Assembly: GCF_032118995.1 (NCBI RefSeq) | Contig: NC_092651.1 | Span: forward strand, 26,520,349-26,584,348 | DNA from: Asterias amurensis | Taxonomy: Eukaryota; Echinodermata; Asteroidea; Forcipulatida; Asteriidae | DNA length: 64,000 nt | Direction: 5' to 3' | Part shown: in pieces, positions 1-13,988 of the stretch | Numbering within the stretch: the stretch's first letter is position 1 | Layout: each line of letters opens with the position of its first letter | The notes under the pieces: generated by a model | What the model was told of the DNA's origin: nothing | Database searches by the model: none | What the model saw: only the letters and a program-made list of their open reading frames with translations | Translations under genes and position numbers: made by a program

Positions 1-733
1 TCAGTAAAGAGATCTATTGCTGTCAATGCTCTTTAGGCAAAATATAAATTAAAAAATATAATTAATAATTATTTATTGAATTTATATTGCGCTGTATCCA
101 ATTTGCCTGTTCAGGTAATAGACCAGTAAGCCTTAAAAATGCCATACGAAAATTACACCGACAGTTTTTAAAAGCACATGGCAGGGGCCCCAAAGCATTT
201 CCTCTTTGGTAAGTGGCACCCTATGAGGAAATTGTAATTTTCTATAAGGTTATACTGGGGGCATGGACGCAACCGCCTTCGTTGCCTCTGTGAAGTATCA
301 GGCCTGAAAACTGGAACCAAAGTTAAGACCAGGGCAACATAAGCCATGTGCAATTGACAGGCTTTGTATGACATAAACTTACATTCATAAATACCTGAGA
401 CAATTTATCTACTCTTATAAGTGGAGAGCACGTCACGTGGGGTTATTAAATGGTTGATAATGACCAGTGTTTATGACCAGCTGGCTTCTGTGTGTCAGGC
501 GCGCAAGACTATCACGCGGAACGCAATTCATAGCTATTAGTAACAGCGCGTAATCTATTTCTTAGCGCACATAATCTATTTCTTAGCGCGCACATATACA
601 CAACCCACGCGCAACAGACTCTTGACAAAGTTTTTGAAAAAAATATTTCAAATCTTGAATTTTCAATTGCCCAAGTGTCTGTAATTGTATTTTTTTTTTC
701 ATTTTTTAACAAAAGGGCTTTTATTAATGGGAC

Positions 734-859
734 TAAAAGAGTAGTGACCCGTTCTTAAGTGTCGTTTAAAAACTTGCAAGGGCTCAAGCCTTTATCACAT
801 GGCAATTCGACCCTGCCGGCTTTAAACGGCCGTGTAAGAACTTGTCACTACCCTTTTAT
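734..859. repeat. Foldback (hairpin) repeat
   Basis: The left arm (AAAAGAGTAGTGAC then GTTCTTA and CGTTTAAA) is matched in reverse complement by the right arm (TTTAAACGG, TAAGAAC, GTCACTACCCTTTT). The ends are inverted and the middle is short and non-coding, as in a small MITE. No target duplication could be settled. Confidence 0.6.
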
Positions 860-1460
860 TTCCTTTGTAAAACATGTTTACTCATGATCCTTTTTTATAA
901 TTATTTTAATAATGATAAAAAGTATTCATGTAGAGCTTTATGCAAGGCCTCAACGCGCTTAATTAATAGTGATTGCTACAGACAATGACGGACAATGGAA
1001 ATATGTGGGCGATCTGACAAATTGGAAACAAATTGATTAGGGTAACCTTTAAATGTTTGATGTTGATGTAATATGATTATTTTATATAAATGAATATTAG
1101 GTCTTTTTTTAAATGTCAATTTAATGTCAATTGTCTACTATACCTTTTACAATTACATTTAATTAACAAAGTAAAAGGCTTTTTAACAATTCTAGGTTTT
1201 TTCCAGACTTTCGTCTGCTGTACTTCAATTTTAGTTTTCACTAAAAAAAACACAGATATTACAATTAACCGTATTGTTACAACTATTGGAAGCAGCACTC
1301 CGCACTTGTGCCAAAAATAATGCTCAGTCCCCCAGATCGCTGCCAATGCATAAAATTTTAGTAACATACCAGTCCTAACGTACCTGTCCTAGCTATTCAA
1401 TCACTCGCACTTGCTTGTCTGTATTACTGCTGTTTGGCACGCCACTGTTGATGTGAGGGC

Positions 1461-1665
1461 TTTTATACACATATTGACTGGCAACAAGGTAATTACACGT
1501 AGTATATGTCTATTCCCACGAGGGACTTCGAGTGACCAGAAGAGCGACCCATTTCCCAAGGCCAAAGGTCGAGGGAAATAGGCCCCTCTTCTGGTCACTC
1601 ACAGGCACGAGGGGGAATAGACGTACACTAGTTACGGAATTATGCCAGTCAATATGTGTTTTATA
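1461..1665. repeat. Long foldback element (~200 bp palindrome)
   Basis: The outer arms CACATATTGACTGGCA and TGCCAGTCAATATGTG are perfect reverse complements. Further in, GTCTATTCCC pairs with GGGAATAGAC and GAGTGACCAGAAGAG pairs with CTCTTCTGGTCACTC, leaving only a short centre. The whole unit can fold into one long imperfect hairpin. It has no open frame and lies about 850 bp upstream of the first NCDN coding exon. Confidence 0.7.
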
Positions 1666-2329
1666 ACACAGCTCGGTCTTAAAATGTCAATAAGAACAGA
1701 AAAGGGAATTTTGTAGTTTGTTCATGGTTTAAGTCAAGAGAGGGCGCTGTTACCGAGGGCACTATTTGCCAAGACTAGGGCCCGCTCTGGTACTATTCCT
1801 GCAAAACACGCGCATGCGATCACTAGCCTATATTAGTCCATCCCACGTGACCGTGTTTTAGCCAACCAGAATACAGAACAAGCAAGAGTGATACATAGTG
1901 TGTCAGCATGAAACTGGGTTTTTGTAGTCAAATTTGTATCAATTGTATAGAGTGCTTAGCACTCTAGTTGCATGAAAGTTGCACTTTGTTAATAATCCGT
2001 CAGTTATTAACAGGAAGATATTGATTTGGTAATTACTCTTAAAATGAATGGCAATTAAAACAGACTCGGGGAAAGTAATGAGTATACAGTGCTAACACAC
2101 ATCGGTGTATGGGTAAAAACCAAAGTTAATATTCTTTATCCCGATGCAAATTTGACATCTATTATAAAACAGACTTGGTTGGAAGTCAGACAGCGGCTTT
2201 CAATGGTATTAAGCACTTTCAGAATCTTTTCAGTTTTAAGTATTGTGGTTATGGGAAAATATCTCTTTATTTCTACTTATACTGGTTCCAAGAACCAAAG
2301 GTACATAAACACTTATGTCTTTTTACTAT

Positions 2330-2455
2330 TTTGTGACTCGGAATAAGATGGTCGTCCGACCTCAAACTTCTACAGGTTTGTCACTTACACATGTATGTAA
2401 GGTGAATTACATAAAGTGCTTACACTGCCAGCAACTGTTTTGTTAACAAACTCTC
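2330..2455 (+). repeat. Dispersed repeat fragment (partner at 34000-34125)
   Basis: The block with CTTCTACAGGTTTGTCA and TTACACTGCCAGCAACTG recurs at about 34000-34125 in NCDN intron 15, so it is an interspersed element fragment. Its right edge is 20 bp from the acceptor of the first NCDN coding exon. The other end of the same family seems to be present at 8773-8880 and 33770-33900 (shared motif ACTTACA..GATGATGATAGTAGAAAA). Confidence 0.55.
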
Positions 2456-2503
2456 AATTTTTTTTTTATTTTACAGATAAATTAGATACTAGGAAATATT
2501 CAA

Positions 2504-5500
2504 ATGGATACAAGTAGATTGGACGTACAGATGGAGACAGAGGGTGAGGCGTCGAGCCGTAAAGGAAATGACAACATAGAAGAGACTTGCCTTCAGGCGC
2601 TAGAAAAAGCTTCGTCGGACACAGAAGTCTTGGCTGCTCTTCTCTTGGTATGAGTTTCCTTGTACTTTTAAAATAGTTTTTTTAATTTTGTGTTACTGAT
2701 GTGAACAGGGTTCTCCCCAGGTTTTTTCAAAAAAAGAGGGGCCATTCTGGACCTAATTCTCGCCACTTTATTCTCTGTCGGTTTTGTCCGTTTAAATAAC
2801 TTTATTGTGCAGTGGACACTATTGGTAAATACTTAAAATTATTATTAGCATAAAACCTTACTTGGTTAGGAGCAATGGATTGCTGTTTGTAGTATAAAAC
2901 ATTGTGAGAAACGGCAACCTCTGAAGTGACGTAGTTTTCGAGAAAGAAGTAGTTTTCCATTATTTAATTTGATTTAATTTATATAATCAAGCATCTGAAA
3001 GCACACAACGTCGTGTGACAAGGGTGTTTTTTATTCCATTGTTATCTTGCAACTACGACGACAAATTGAGTTTGAACTTTCACAGGTTTGTTATTTTATT
3101 GAATTGAATTGAATGATTTATTCGTCAAGTATATAAAAGTACATGAAATTTAAAATCCTTTTGTACAGCAACACATAAAATATTAAAATGTAAAAATTCC
3201 ACAAATTTTATGCATATATGTTGAGAAACCAAAGTGAGAAGACTGGTCTTTGACAATTACCAATAGTGTCCAGTGCATTTAATGAATCCCTTGAAATTCA
3301 ATCGATGTTTAAAAACAAAACCTCGATCCACATTTCAGAAGGCAAAAAAGCAGAAAAATGAAATGGTCCAATACATTTGATTGACTGATCAGTTTGTTGG
3401 AAACTAAAAACAGTAGATGTCCACTTTGTACATAAAACCCAAATAATTTCAACCTGCTTTTCTGATATTCAAAAGGCAAATGTCAACTTTTCGACCGTTA
3501 GGTGAATAAGTTAAATCTGCTTTCCTCAAAACTGAAAAGTAAAAAGGTAGAAAATTGGGCTACAAAAAGGGTGCAAAAGTACTGCGTATAATGCTTTTAA
3601 ACACATTGGTGTAATAAATAGCTGAAAAACCGAAAACCAACCCCACCTAGCCTATGGAAAAAACATTTCAGCATATACGCTGATATCATTATGCCACATT
3701 TGGAATGCAAAATACCAGGTCCCTCGCTACAGGTGTTATCAATTATTTATTTTCATCCAATGTTAAATGTTGTCTGCCCAATAATGTTATTTCTGGGTAT
3801 TTTTTTTCCGTAAGGTTGCCAAAGTAGTTCAAGCAGAGAACACAGATGTTGCAACGAGAAAACGCATATTTGATGTGGTGGGATTCAAGTTCATCAACAG
3901 GTTGTTCAAAACAGGTAAGAAATTAATTCAGAAAATAGAATTAGCCGTTGCAAACAACTTACCAACCAAATGGATCGATGGTATAACTGCAAAAAATAAC
4001 TAATGGCCTGATGTTTCAAGCCAAGCAGAGTCTTTCTTGAAGGCTAAAGAGAACTTTGCTCTAAAAATCAAAGAAGTGGTGGCAGACTTTCAAAAAATGG
4101 ATTGCGTTTAAACTTTGCACAAGTGAAGGCCATCAACCAAAATGTAGCTCTTTTCATGAGTAAAAATTACCCAAAGTTGAGGGCTCCACTGTGTAAAAAC
4201 CAAATAGAGGACCTACCTCTCAGCTGGATATGATCAATATGCATCCTTAATCTTTCCAAAAATGCGTTTGACAAAAGTACAGTTAATTGTGAATGGAAGA
4301 TTCCATTATTTCAAAAAGGGGTGTTTTGAGGAAAAGTCAATTTGGGAAATACAGGGGGTTGCTAAAATTGTCAGAAGTCCCAAAATGGCATATTTAGGAA
4401 AGTTTTGCTTCTAGGCATGAAAGATAAGATACTGGTCTGTAGGAATTTAAAAAAAAAAGGTTTGGTATTTGTTGTACTGGGGAGCAGTGCTGCCATAAAC
4501 TTTGTCCTTTTTTGGAAAAAAATGTGTTTATTTTCAAATTGTATAACAAAAAAATATGAATTTTTGTTTTAATGGATTTTGTTTACTCTTTGCACATGTT
4601 AATTCCTTCAACCAAAGTGTAAAAAGAAAGCATAGTTTTTGCATTGCACTTTGGTTGCCATGACAACGGTTAAAAATAAGAAATCCGCCATATTTCACCA
4701 AATTTAGCTCTTTTCTGAAAATTACCCAAAGTTGAAGGCTTCACTGTGTAAAGACCAAATATATTACCTGCCTTTCAACTGAATATAGTAAATATACACC
4801 CTTGGTCTTTCCAAAAGTGCACCTGACACAGTCAATTGTGAATGGAATAATCCATTATTTCAAAAAAGGGGTGTTTTGAACAAAGTTTAATTTGGGAAAT
4901 AGAGGGGGTTGCTAAGTTTGTCAGAAGTCCGAAAGTAGCATATTTAAGAAAGTTGGGCTACCAGGCTTGAAAGATAAGATACTGGTCTGTAGGAATTTCA
5001 AAAACAAAAATAAAAATTGGTATTTGTTGAACTGGGGAGCAGTGTTGTCAAAGCTTCATGCTTTTTGGCGATTGTATAGATTTAAGTTGTAAAATAATGC
5101 TCTTGTTATGACTTTCTACATGCTTAACAGTGATGAAGACTGACAAAATATCAGGACAAAATGCAAAAAAGCATCTTATGACAACATAACTCCCAGTTGT
5201 ATAAACAGGCATCACATAATTAAAAAAGAAAGTTTTTGTATTTTTTGAACTGTGGAGCAGTGTTGCCAGAAACTTCATGCCTTTAAAAAAAAAGGGTGTA
5301 TTTTGCAAATTTCATAATCATATGAAAACATAATGCTCTCTCTAATTACTTTTTACACGCTGAACAATGATGTTGATTGAAAAAAAACAGGCACACAATA
5401 GAGCAAAGCAACTTACAAGTATAAAAATATAACTCTCAATTGTATAAACATGCATCACAAAGAGATTCTGTGGTATGTTTGTGGTCATTTACGTTTAGCT

Positions 5501-8500
5501 ATAATTATCAGCTATACAATCTTAAACAAAATGTTCAATTTTCTTGACAAAATGGACGTTCACAGCTCTTCGTTTGAACATCAAAAATATCTAACACGTC
5601 CTTAACACTGCACAGAGGCATCACATAATCAGTGACTGCGTGTACAATTAATGGTTATGTAAATCAATTAATTTCCAAGTTCCCTAATGGAATAACACTT
5701 TTTTTTTTTCAATCAACATCATTGTTCAGCATGTAAGAAATGCCAATAAAGAGAATTAATTTGTTCTATTTCTTTTCAAATTTTACCATGTTGAGGCAGT
5801 GTCACTACATGATACAGTTGCCTATTTGTGCTCCCCAGACATGAAAACACAAATAATCCCCCAATCACAACCGAAATGGCAAATATTCCCTAAAGGTGAC
5901 TGAAGACAGCACAAACTTTCCTACTATTAATGATGTGCAATGGAAATTTTAAAAAGGGACTTTCAACAAAGGAGGCGCTTTGTAATGCATTGTCAACAAA
6001 ATTTGATATGCTTGCGGGCTGGGCATGCAGGGTAGGGGGGGGGGATAGTATAAAATCCAAAACTTAGGTCATTAAGAATATTCTTGATCAATGTTGGGTA
6101 GTCCACAAGGCTACAGGGTGCTCATCATGAAAGGTGCCGGATTGATGGAAGACTTAAAAGTATTATTTTACAGGATACCATTGCCCAAGTTTTTCTCAAA
6201 ATGGAAGGACCAATGTTGGCCCGAAATGCAACCGAAAGAAAAACATTCTGAGACCCCTGGCAAATTGTCATTTTGAGGGCCAAAAATAGGGTAACAATGT
6301 TGATTTTTTAAAAGAATATATGCTAAAATACAGTTTTTTAGACCCCAAAATTGGAAAAAAATTGCCAAAACACAAATGAGCTGTTACCATGGCAACAGGC
6401 TATATAGTGATTTCAAAAGTTTAGTTTGTTTGAATGCACCTAAAGTCCCTTCCACCCATAAGGTTTAAAAAAAATAAATAAAAAAATACTGATATTTTTA
6501 CCAAATAATAATGTAAAATTTTTTGCCATTTGTTGCGTTTTTGCCCTGCCAAACTGCTAACTTTCCGGCAAAACTGTGTTCGCGCACTTAAAATACCAAA
6601 ACATTTTACTGCATTTTTATGTAGGTTGGTACCTTATGTTCCAACTATAAAAGTGTCATAATCCACAAAGTGCCACTTTCGGACTTATGGCCCCATTCGA
6701 TACCCCTATTTTGCGCTATAAGAAAATATGACAAAAACACCCCTATTTGCAATAGTGGTTTGATCCAAATTTGATCGCACACTTAACTTTTAAAAACATT
6801 CTCTGAAAGAGTAAACATGGTTGTGCAACATGTGTGAAAGAAAAACTTCAACGTTTTCCCCTTTAGACGTACCAGTGCTTTCAATTTACCTATATTTTAA
6901 CTCTTAAATAAGGTAAAAACTTCGAAAATTTGCTGAAAATCTTATTTTGGCCGTAACCATGGCAACCAATGTCTGATATAACTTTTTTTTCGATTTTTGT
7001 GTATTGTGTACCCATACCTACTCGTACATGGAGTTTTGCCAAAATCCATTTTTTGAAGTCTGCCAACATTTTAAAAATATCTTTGATTTTTACAGCAACC
7101 CAGTCTTAAAAGACTTAACCTTCGAGACAGACTCTGCTAAGGTTGAAACATCAGGTCTTAAACTATTTTTTTGCAAGAAATTAACTCGTGATGATTTCAA
7201 CTGTCTTTTGCAATAATATGGATTTGTCTATGAGGCCATCAGAAGTTGTGTACCTGAAGGATGTAGTTCAGATTACTATGTCGTATTTTAATATTTTATG
7301 AGCACCAGTCTATTTCAGACTTGAGTCTCATGATTGTACTTTGGACCAATTTCAAAAGTTTGTCTTTGGCTGTGGCTCTGGCTGTAGTTGTGGCTGTGGC
7401 TTTGGCTTTGGCTTGGTCTTTGGCTTGGTCTTTGGCTTGGTCTTTGGCTTTGGCTTAGGTTCCAACATATATTTTGAAAATGGCAGAGCCGGAGCCCAAA
7501 CCAAAACCATAACTTCAGACGGGCCTTTCTGACTTCATGTGCCGAGGAAAAAAATTTTATGTTATAATGGTATTCTACAAGTGTTGCTAGAGGTAGAATA
7601 GATGTGTGGCTGTGTACAATAGGCCTGGGCGAATTATTCGAATATCCGGTTAATGGCGAATAGGTTTTCCTATCCGTAACCGCGAATGCCTTTTTTTTCT
7701 TAACCGGATATCCGCATAGGGCGCAAATACCTCTGTACAAACCGGATAATTCTGTAATAACAACCGAGTAACCGGATATTCTTTAACTATCCGAATATCC
7801 ACGGACGTCGGGCGACAACGGATGTAAATGTTTCGTCTGAATCCTTATGAAACTTCTGTTAAGACAGCATAAAACAGTATAAATTAAGTATTTAACTATG
7901 CTCACCTCCGTGAAGAGTTAAAACAATGACATTTCTGACGTAATTTGTCCAAAGATTACACAAGTTTTCCTTCACGTAGAGTCAATTACGATCAAAAGAA
8001 AAAGCAAACCGCCATCTTTAAATTAGATCCGGTCATTTTTATGAATGAACCGAGTGACACTGTCTAAAACTACTATCAATCCGCCCATAAGATCTCATTC
8101 ACAAATGAACAGCGCCCTCTATTGGCAAAAAAAAAAATATTTTTTTTTATATTTTTTTTAAATAGCGCCCTCTCGTGGCGAAAAAAATTATTCGAGTATC
8201 CGGTTAATTTCGGATAGTTGGCCAGAGGTATCCGAATAACAAAATTTCACTATTCGCCCAGCACTAGTGTACAAGTATAAATGCCAGCCAACCCAACAAT
8301 GTATCAAAGTTGCTACTACCTGCTAACCAGCTCTAATATGGTAGTCTCCTATATTATAAATATCTTTGTTGTGGGGTTGCCAGTCAAAAGCCATTCAACC
8401 TTTATTTATTGTATAACCAGAGATCACACCAAAGTTTATGATAGTGGCACTAGAGGAATCACCTTGAGGGGATGCAACTTTTTCATTTCAATTATCAAGT

Positions 8501-11500
8501 ACTAAACAGGATCTCTGTTGATGCATTCCCCCCCCCCCACCCCTTGACTTTTTATATCAGCGACTTTCGATTATTTCTTTATTTCCATTTCTGTCTGTGC
8601 AGCCAATAATCCCAAGCGTGAAGACGGGCCAATGTATCGCAGCTTAGCCATCACACTTCTTAGATGCTTCATCACAATCCCCGATCTGGCTTCACACTCT
8701 AAGATGATCAGTCAGATCCCAATTTTCATGGAGATTATCAGTGGAAGCAAGTAAGTTATTTCATTCCATCATGTTAAAGGGTTTGGGTACTTTTTATACG
8801 ACAGAAAATACAACGCCACAGATTTAAATTAAACTTACAATACACGGTTTGAAGATAATGATGGTAGAAAATGTCTCTGTGATTGGCAAGTTGTTATGCT
8901 TAGCAGGCGATGTGATACAGGGCCCAGGTCCAAATTTCGTTTGGCGATTAATATACATTCAAGTTTTTTATTATTTTAGAACATCGGTTGAGGACGATGA
9001 AAAGCAGATGATTGATGAAACTTATCAAATCCTGGTTACCATGGCAATGGAGGAAGAGCCAAGGAAGATTTTCTGCAGCCAGGAGATTGTAGCGTTACTC
9101 TGTCAAGCGTTTGGAGATCAGTATTACAGTGAGTGTGTGTTTTTACTGTAATGCAGGGAGATGATTCCTACGTTTTTAAACGCAAATCTCTTTTTTCTTA
9201 AAGCCCCCCCCCCCCCACACACACACACACACACAAATCCTTATTTTGTATTAAAAATGCCAGCACTTACATGTACGAAGCCTTAATCGTGTTGACATGC
9301 TCTAATGCGCTGAAAAAAGCACTAATAAAAAACTAAGCAAGTACAATTGTTGGATAAATTTTTAAAAGGGGAGCAGAATTATAACAATACGGCGTGGGCG
9401 GAATTTTAACTAGTGGGCGGAAGGTAGACAATCAGCTGGGACAATGTACTTTAGTATAATGGATCAAGGGCACTTCTTGTTTTAAACTCCACTACCATGG
9501 AGTGAGTTATTGTTTCTAATTCAGCATGCCTCGACCAAACTTGCAGAGCTCAGACCCCATTGTTTCAATTCAATTCAATTCAATTTATTATTCATCTTGA
9601 CAATGACAATTAAGCATACAATTGAAAACAAATAACAATGAGTATAGTTATGAAGGATGGATGCCACATATTTCAATATTAAAATGTATGGGAATTTCAA
9701 AGATAATATCTAGTGTAATTAACGAGCTTGCCAACATACAGGGATAAAGGTTAAAGGCAGTGGACACTATTGGTAATTACTTTAAATAATTGTAAGCATA
9801 AAAACTTACTTGGTAACAAGCAATGGAAAGCTGCTGATAGTATAAACAATTGTGAGAAATGGCTCCCTCTGAAGTAACATAGTTTTTGAGAAAGGAGTAA
9901 TTTTCCATGAATTTGATTTTGAGACCTCAAAATTAGGTTTCGAGGTCCCGAAATCAAGCATCTGAAAGCTCACAACTACAGTAACAAGGGTGTTTTTTCT
10001 TTCATTATTATCCCGCAACTTTGACGACCAATTGAGTTCAAATTTTCACAGGTTTGTTTTTTATGCATATAATACACCAAGTGAGAAGACTGGTCTTTGA
10101 CAATTTCCAAAAGTGTCCACTGCCTTTAAGCATAATGCTCTTGAAAAATCCTGGAGAGAACCTTGGACCCAGATTGTTTTCTACTTTCATAAAACTTTGG
10201 AAACGGTTATCTAGAAGAGCATAAGAGATTCTACAAACTGTTTGTAAGTTTTCCAGTTCAAAGTATTGAATAATTTGTTTCATGTCTCTAAATATATTCC
10301 ACTATTATGTATTTTGGATTGAAAGATTTGGGGGTGCAGGGGTCACAATTTTCAATAAGTCATGAATTTGCTCTGTTCTTAAAAACCTAATGTTGAAAGT
10401 TTAACATTTCTCAAATTTTTCTCGACACGGAAATGAAAAAATTGTGTTCTTCTTGAATTTTGTACAGATTGTAATAAAGCTGAAGAGTTGTTGCTGATTT
10501 TACTTCATTATTGCGGAGGTCAGATGTGGAAGCTTAACAAAGCCCAGCTGTATTCACTGTTGCTCAAATTGGCAAGAAGGTTTCAGGAATATCAGGTGTG
10601 TAGATTAAAATGTTGAAAAATCATGCTTTACTAGAATAAGGTTACCAGCAAAACTACCATGGCACATGTATATTGTTTGACTGGTATCCTGCTCATTTCT
10701 GATGCAAAAGGCCTCTAAGCACATAAAGAGAACAATAAAATAAACAATGAGAGAAAGATACAAGATACAAATAAGCAAATTACAAAAAGCAGCTTTAAAC
10801 AATTGAGTTTTCAACTGGGACTAAAACATTGTAAAGAATTAGCTTGGCGAGTATGCACAAGAAGACTATTCCAAAGAAACGGTGTGGCGTAAGAAAAAGA
10901 TCTGTGGCCATAAAAAATGGAAGAAGCTCTAGTAGCAGAAAGCAATGACTGTTGAGATGATCGTAAAGTCCGAGTAAGGAAATAATGATGAACAAGTTCA
11001 GATAAATAAGCAGGAGATTGACATGTCTGAGCCTTGAAAGTTAACAGAAGAATTTTGTAAACTGTTCGAAACTTAACTGGGAGCCAATGCAATTGCATTA
11101 GTACAGGTGTAATATGGTGAGAACGAGGCAGACAAGAAACGAGGCGAGCAGCAGTGTTCTGTACACGTTGAATTTTAGCAACATCTTTATCAGGGAGTTC
11201 ATACAGAAGTGAATTGCAGGAATCAAGTCTAGTAGTGACGAAGGCGTGAACAAGACGAAGAGTATATCGCCTCACTATTGAGATATATGACATTAGACAT
11301 AAAACATAAGAAAACTTGATTGATCTTCAAAAGAAGAAATTGCATTGCTCACACAAGTTTTTAAAAACACACCAAATGTGAAAATGCTGTTGCAATGTAA
11401 TTTTGCATAATTGCATTATATTGCTGTCTCATTGCATTACCTTCATGTAGATTGTGGGGGGATGTCTTGTTATATTGTCGCATGATTACTAGAAACTTCG

Positions 11501-13937
11501 CAATATAAGGCAATAAAATACAGCTAAACCACATTAGACGGCAGTGATGTAATGCAATAAAATAATAAGTACAGCAAGTAACGCTTTACTCAGGGGGGTA
11601 TAACGCCATAAAGAAGTTGGCGAAGATGAGATACCTTGCACATGTAGATTCTTGTCATGTAATAACAATGTAAGGAAAGTAATTTAATTTTTAAAAAGCG
11701 TGAAAATTTTCATTAAATTCTTAGAACCCCGGTAATAATGCAGGACAAAATTTGTGTTGCGTGTTTTTTTGAAACACCTGTGATTTTTTATTCTCTTTTT
11801 CTAGGATGATGTTAAATTTGAAGTTTGTGAGACTCTGTCTAGACTGCTCTCAGCTTCCAGTGAGGTAAGTCATAATTTAGTAAACCATTTTAGTTTGCCC
11901 TTTATTCCTTGTTATCTTGCAATATCTGAAGGTTTTCGGGTTTTGTTTTTTTCAGATTAAATTGCAGCAATAGGAGACTGTGTGATGCTAGACATACCTT
12001 TTATGAATTTCATTTTATTTGTTACTCTTTACACTGGCAAAACACTTAAAAACTATTTGAAAGGTAAAATCCACAAAATAGAACAATGACTGAGACAAAT
12101 GAAAATAAAAACAAGTTTACCAAATTGTATAAAATACCAATCCAGTGAGTGGCATGGAGGAACATGTGACCAGCACCTGTATGAGGCTGTCGTACCATAA
12201 TCCTTGTCAACTAATAAATAAATAAATAAATAAATAATTAATTAAATGCATTGAGATTGAACAGACAATCACACTTGAGGGCCACAATTTGTTCACATGG
12301 TTCTGATCTGTGCTCATTTTTGAGAGCAGGGGATTTACCTGGTTAGTCCTATCATGGAGGAAGGAAGAGAAGGAGCTCGGACGACCCGCAAAACCGCAGA
12401 GTAACAAAAGAATACCCTGACAATGCCCCTGTCTGACCAGTGGAAAAAGATAGGAGACCTCCTGTTGGACGGCTGATACGGCTGATTAGTGAGCGCCACT
12501 CTGTACTTTTGCCTTCGTGTACAGTTGAATCATTGGAGACAAGTATTGTGAATACCGTTCATTTACCGTTTGTGGTGTTCACATGGAAATATCATAGCAT
12601 ATTTTTACAATTTTTGCAACTTTCCTGTCACTAGCGGTGGTTCAAAATTTGAGTATAAGCACACGAGGGTGGTTGGTATTCAATTGTGTTTTTCGATTTG
12701 GTGGGCGAAAGTGTACACAAATTTTATCAGGTCTCAAAAAAGTTGTTTTTTCTTTATTATATCATACGACATACGACACCATAGTTGAGTGAAGAACCAA
12801 GTGCGCACGCGCAAACTCACATACGCCAGGTCGCCCATTGTTTGCATAAGGTACGTGGGTGATTACCAGGTGTCGTTAAACGACCGCGGTACCACGGGTT
12901 CGGCTTTTGAAGTCCCTTCGTTCGAGCTCCTTCTCTTCCTTCCTTCATGGTCCTATAGACCTAACTTACAACGCCACAGCTTGATTTATAACACAAATTT
13001 GAACAGTTATTTCTGTTGTCAGTAGTTGAATATATGATCATATTTTACTACATAGGTCCCCATGGAGCAATCAGAGTGGAGCCAGTTTATATTTCAAGGA
13101 GTGAGTGACATTCTCAAAAGCAAAGTTGGTAAGTCAATATTAGTCAGGCTTTGTTTGACCATTCAGAATCAATTTTAGAACCTGTCTTCAAACTTAAGTA
13201 TTTTTATTTCCTTTCTGGATTGACGCCTTATAAATTTAAGGATTGGTTTTTGATTAATTGTTTAACTGATTGATCGATGGATAAATTGTACAAGTGCACA
13301 GCCACAATCACGAGTACACTTTTTGTTACAAAGTCATCAAATAAACAAGAACTTGTGTTTGACAAACTCAAAGACTTTTTATTCATCATTGACACAGTAA
13401 GTGCTGATTGATTTATAATAACATTGAGGATGAATAGAGCAAAAAAAAAACAAATCTGACCACGTTTCACCTCTCTTTCAACAACTCCACTGGCTTCCTG
13501 TTCAGGAATGTATCATCTTCAAACTGTTAACCATCACATATTAATGTTTGAATGAAACTACTCCCCCTTACCTTACTGAGCTTATCAATCCTTACCAGCC
13601 AAATCGCACACTCCGCTCCAGCTAAGATTAAAGGATTCTCACTAAACCTAAAACCAGATACACTTCATCATCCAAAGGTTTTTATACAGCAGCACCAAAC
13701 CTTTGGAACACTCTTCCTTGTCAAATACGTCATACTAATTCACTTTCGATTTCAAAATATCACTCAAAACACACCTTTTCCATACTTATTTCGCTTCTTA
13801 GGCTATTTATTTATTTCTCATTGCTTTGTACATGTATTGTTAATTTTTGATTGCTTGTTATTTTGTTGTAAAGCGTTGTGGTACCTTTTTTGTGTAAGAA
13901 CGCTATATAAATGCTTAGATTATTATTATTATTACCA

Positions 13938-13988
<51 letters not shown>

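Larger units (their letters stand above)
1..2476. other. Upstream flank of NCDN, no coding exon seen
   Basis: AT-rich DNA before the first coding exon of neurochondrin. The first coding exon opens after a good acceptor (pyrimidine-rich tract, AG at 2475-2476), so at least one non-coding 5' exon and the promoter should lie here, but I cannot place the start site. The stretch holds two foldback repeats (734-859, 1461-1665), a short direct repeat of about 18 bp near 550-592, and part of a dispersed repeat (2330-2455). Small open frames here have no recognisable product. Confidence 0.5.

Noticed and set aside
7315..7740. 141-aa reverse frame with SQ/RPSQ repeats
   Set aside because: Minisatellite plus the end of a hAT MITE read in-frame.
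8849..9151. 100-aa open frame starting MKIMMVENVS
   Set aside because: Only its second half is coding (NCDN exon 4, 8980-9128); the first half is intron and a dispersed repeat.
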